From the IMG/VR virus record IMGVR_UViG_3300030331_000665, positions 1-23,182 of that record: a stretch of DNA of 23,182 nt; one strand, written 5' to 3'. The notes under the pieces were generated by a model, which saw only the letters and a list, made by a program, of their open reading frames with translations, made no database searches and was not told where the DNA came from. Below, piece by piece: positions 22,796-23,182 of the stretch. Positions within the stretch are counted from its first letter, which is position 1, and the number at the start of each line of letters is the position of its first letter. This DNA is from a virus. The position numbers and the translations under genes are program-made.

Positions 22796-23182
22796 ACGAT
22801 ACTCCAATAACCATTAACAGTAACTGTCGCTGATTGTGTTATAGGACCTGCTGATAATCCATTCGTTGTTGAACTGATTGTTATATCTGCACTTATAGTC
22901 TGTCCATTTGTTCTGATAATACTGTTGTTGCCTAAGAATGGATATCTGTCATCTGATTCAGTTTTAGTGTAGGTTTCGTTTACGGAGAACACATCGTAAA
23001 CAATCATCTCTACATGGTCATTTAAACTTGCACCCTGCACTAAGACAACACTTGTACCACTTGTTGCAGTGTAATCTGTTCCTGCCTTGAGTAACACACC
23101 ATTCTGATACACATCCATGTACAAACTATCTGTGTAGTTTAGTGTCAAAGAGTTTGCATCACTACCACTGAAAGTTGTTTGA
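22792..23182 (-). CDS. Tail fibre protein, 3' part (5' end beyond window)
   Basis: The reading frame is open to the window edge; a TTG at 23148 is not a convincing start because the codons before it continue a known motif. From the edge the product reads QTTFSGSDANSLTLNYTD, then LYMDVYQNGVLLKAGTDYTA, SGTSVVLVQGASLNDHVEMI and DVFS. This is the repeated beta domain of marine phage tail fibres, with its NGVxL core. It is followed by TKTESDDRYPFLG, another fibre motif. The visible part has about 130 residues. The N-terminal virion-binding part must lie to the right of the window. Confidence 0.75.
   Translation of the reverse strand, partial: QTTFSGSDANSLTLNYTDSLYMDVYQNGVLLKAGTDYTATSGTSVVLVQGASLNDHVEMIVYDVFSVNETYTKTESDDRYPFLGNNSIIRTNGQTISADITISSTTNGLSAGPITQSATVTVNGYWSIV

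Noticed and set aside
22792-23148. TTG at 23148 as the start of the fibre gene
   Set aside because: Codons before it to the window edge continue the QTTFSGSDAN fibre motif, so the gene is truncated by the window, not started here.
1-23182. tRNA genes, CRISPR arrays and insertion sequences
   Set aside because: Coding genes leave almost no gaps, and I saw no cloverleaf-like segment, spaced repeat array or transposase. Short or unusual elements could be missed by eye.

Overview
The window is a compact, visibly AT-rich segment of a tailed double-stranded DNA phage, most likely a marine podovirus of the type first described from phage HMO-2011 of a SAR116 bacterium and later from SAR11 and roseobacter hosts. 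The strongest pointer is the family A DNA polymerase at 5087-7117, which carries a DnaJ-like CxxCxGxG zinc module between its exonuclease and polymerase domains. The assignment comes from remembered family features and was not tested by a search. The low GC suggests a low-GC marine alphaproteobacterial host; this is inference.

There are two convergent blocks. Plus strand, 20 to 13046: tiny accessory genes and a SleB-type cell-wall hydrolase (20-1262), a DenV-like gene and a tyrosine integrase (1265-2648), then the replication and recombination module. That module holds a separate Toprim primase and DnaB-type helicase, endonuclease VII, DNA polymerase, a likely ssDNA-binding protein, a RecB-like PD-(D/E)XK nuclease, a small coiled-coil protein and T7-type endonuclease I. 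Nucleotide metabolism follows: a DUF3310 protein and a B12-dependent (class II) ribonucleotide reductase. Several small genes end the block, including a possible ribosome-modulation-factor-like protein and a three-helix membrane protein.

Minus strand, read from 23182 down to 13043: the 3' part of a tail-fibre gene, three tandem paralogous small fibre-like proteins, a larger fibre/adhesin, two small proteins (one holin-like), a 653-residue repeat-rich structural protein, three conserved phage proteins, and a 1172-residue putative internal virion or ejection protein. The stop codons of the two blocks overlap by four bases (TTAA at 13043-13046).

Genes are packed with 1-, 4- or slightly longer overlaps (ATGA, TAATG, TAGTG), so translational coupling is probably widespread. 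No stretch above about 40 bases lacks a gene. No tRNA, rRNA, CRISPR array, insertion sequence or clear terminator was seen. Terminase, portal, capsid and any phage RNA polymerase lie outside the window or are absent. The most noteworthy points are the two RMF-like small proteins, two unrelated Holliday-junction nucleases in one phage, the triplicated fibre genes, the 22-residue repeats of the 653-residue protein, the integrase, and the overlapping convergent ends.
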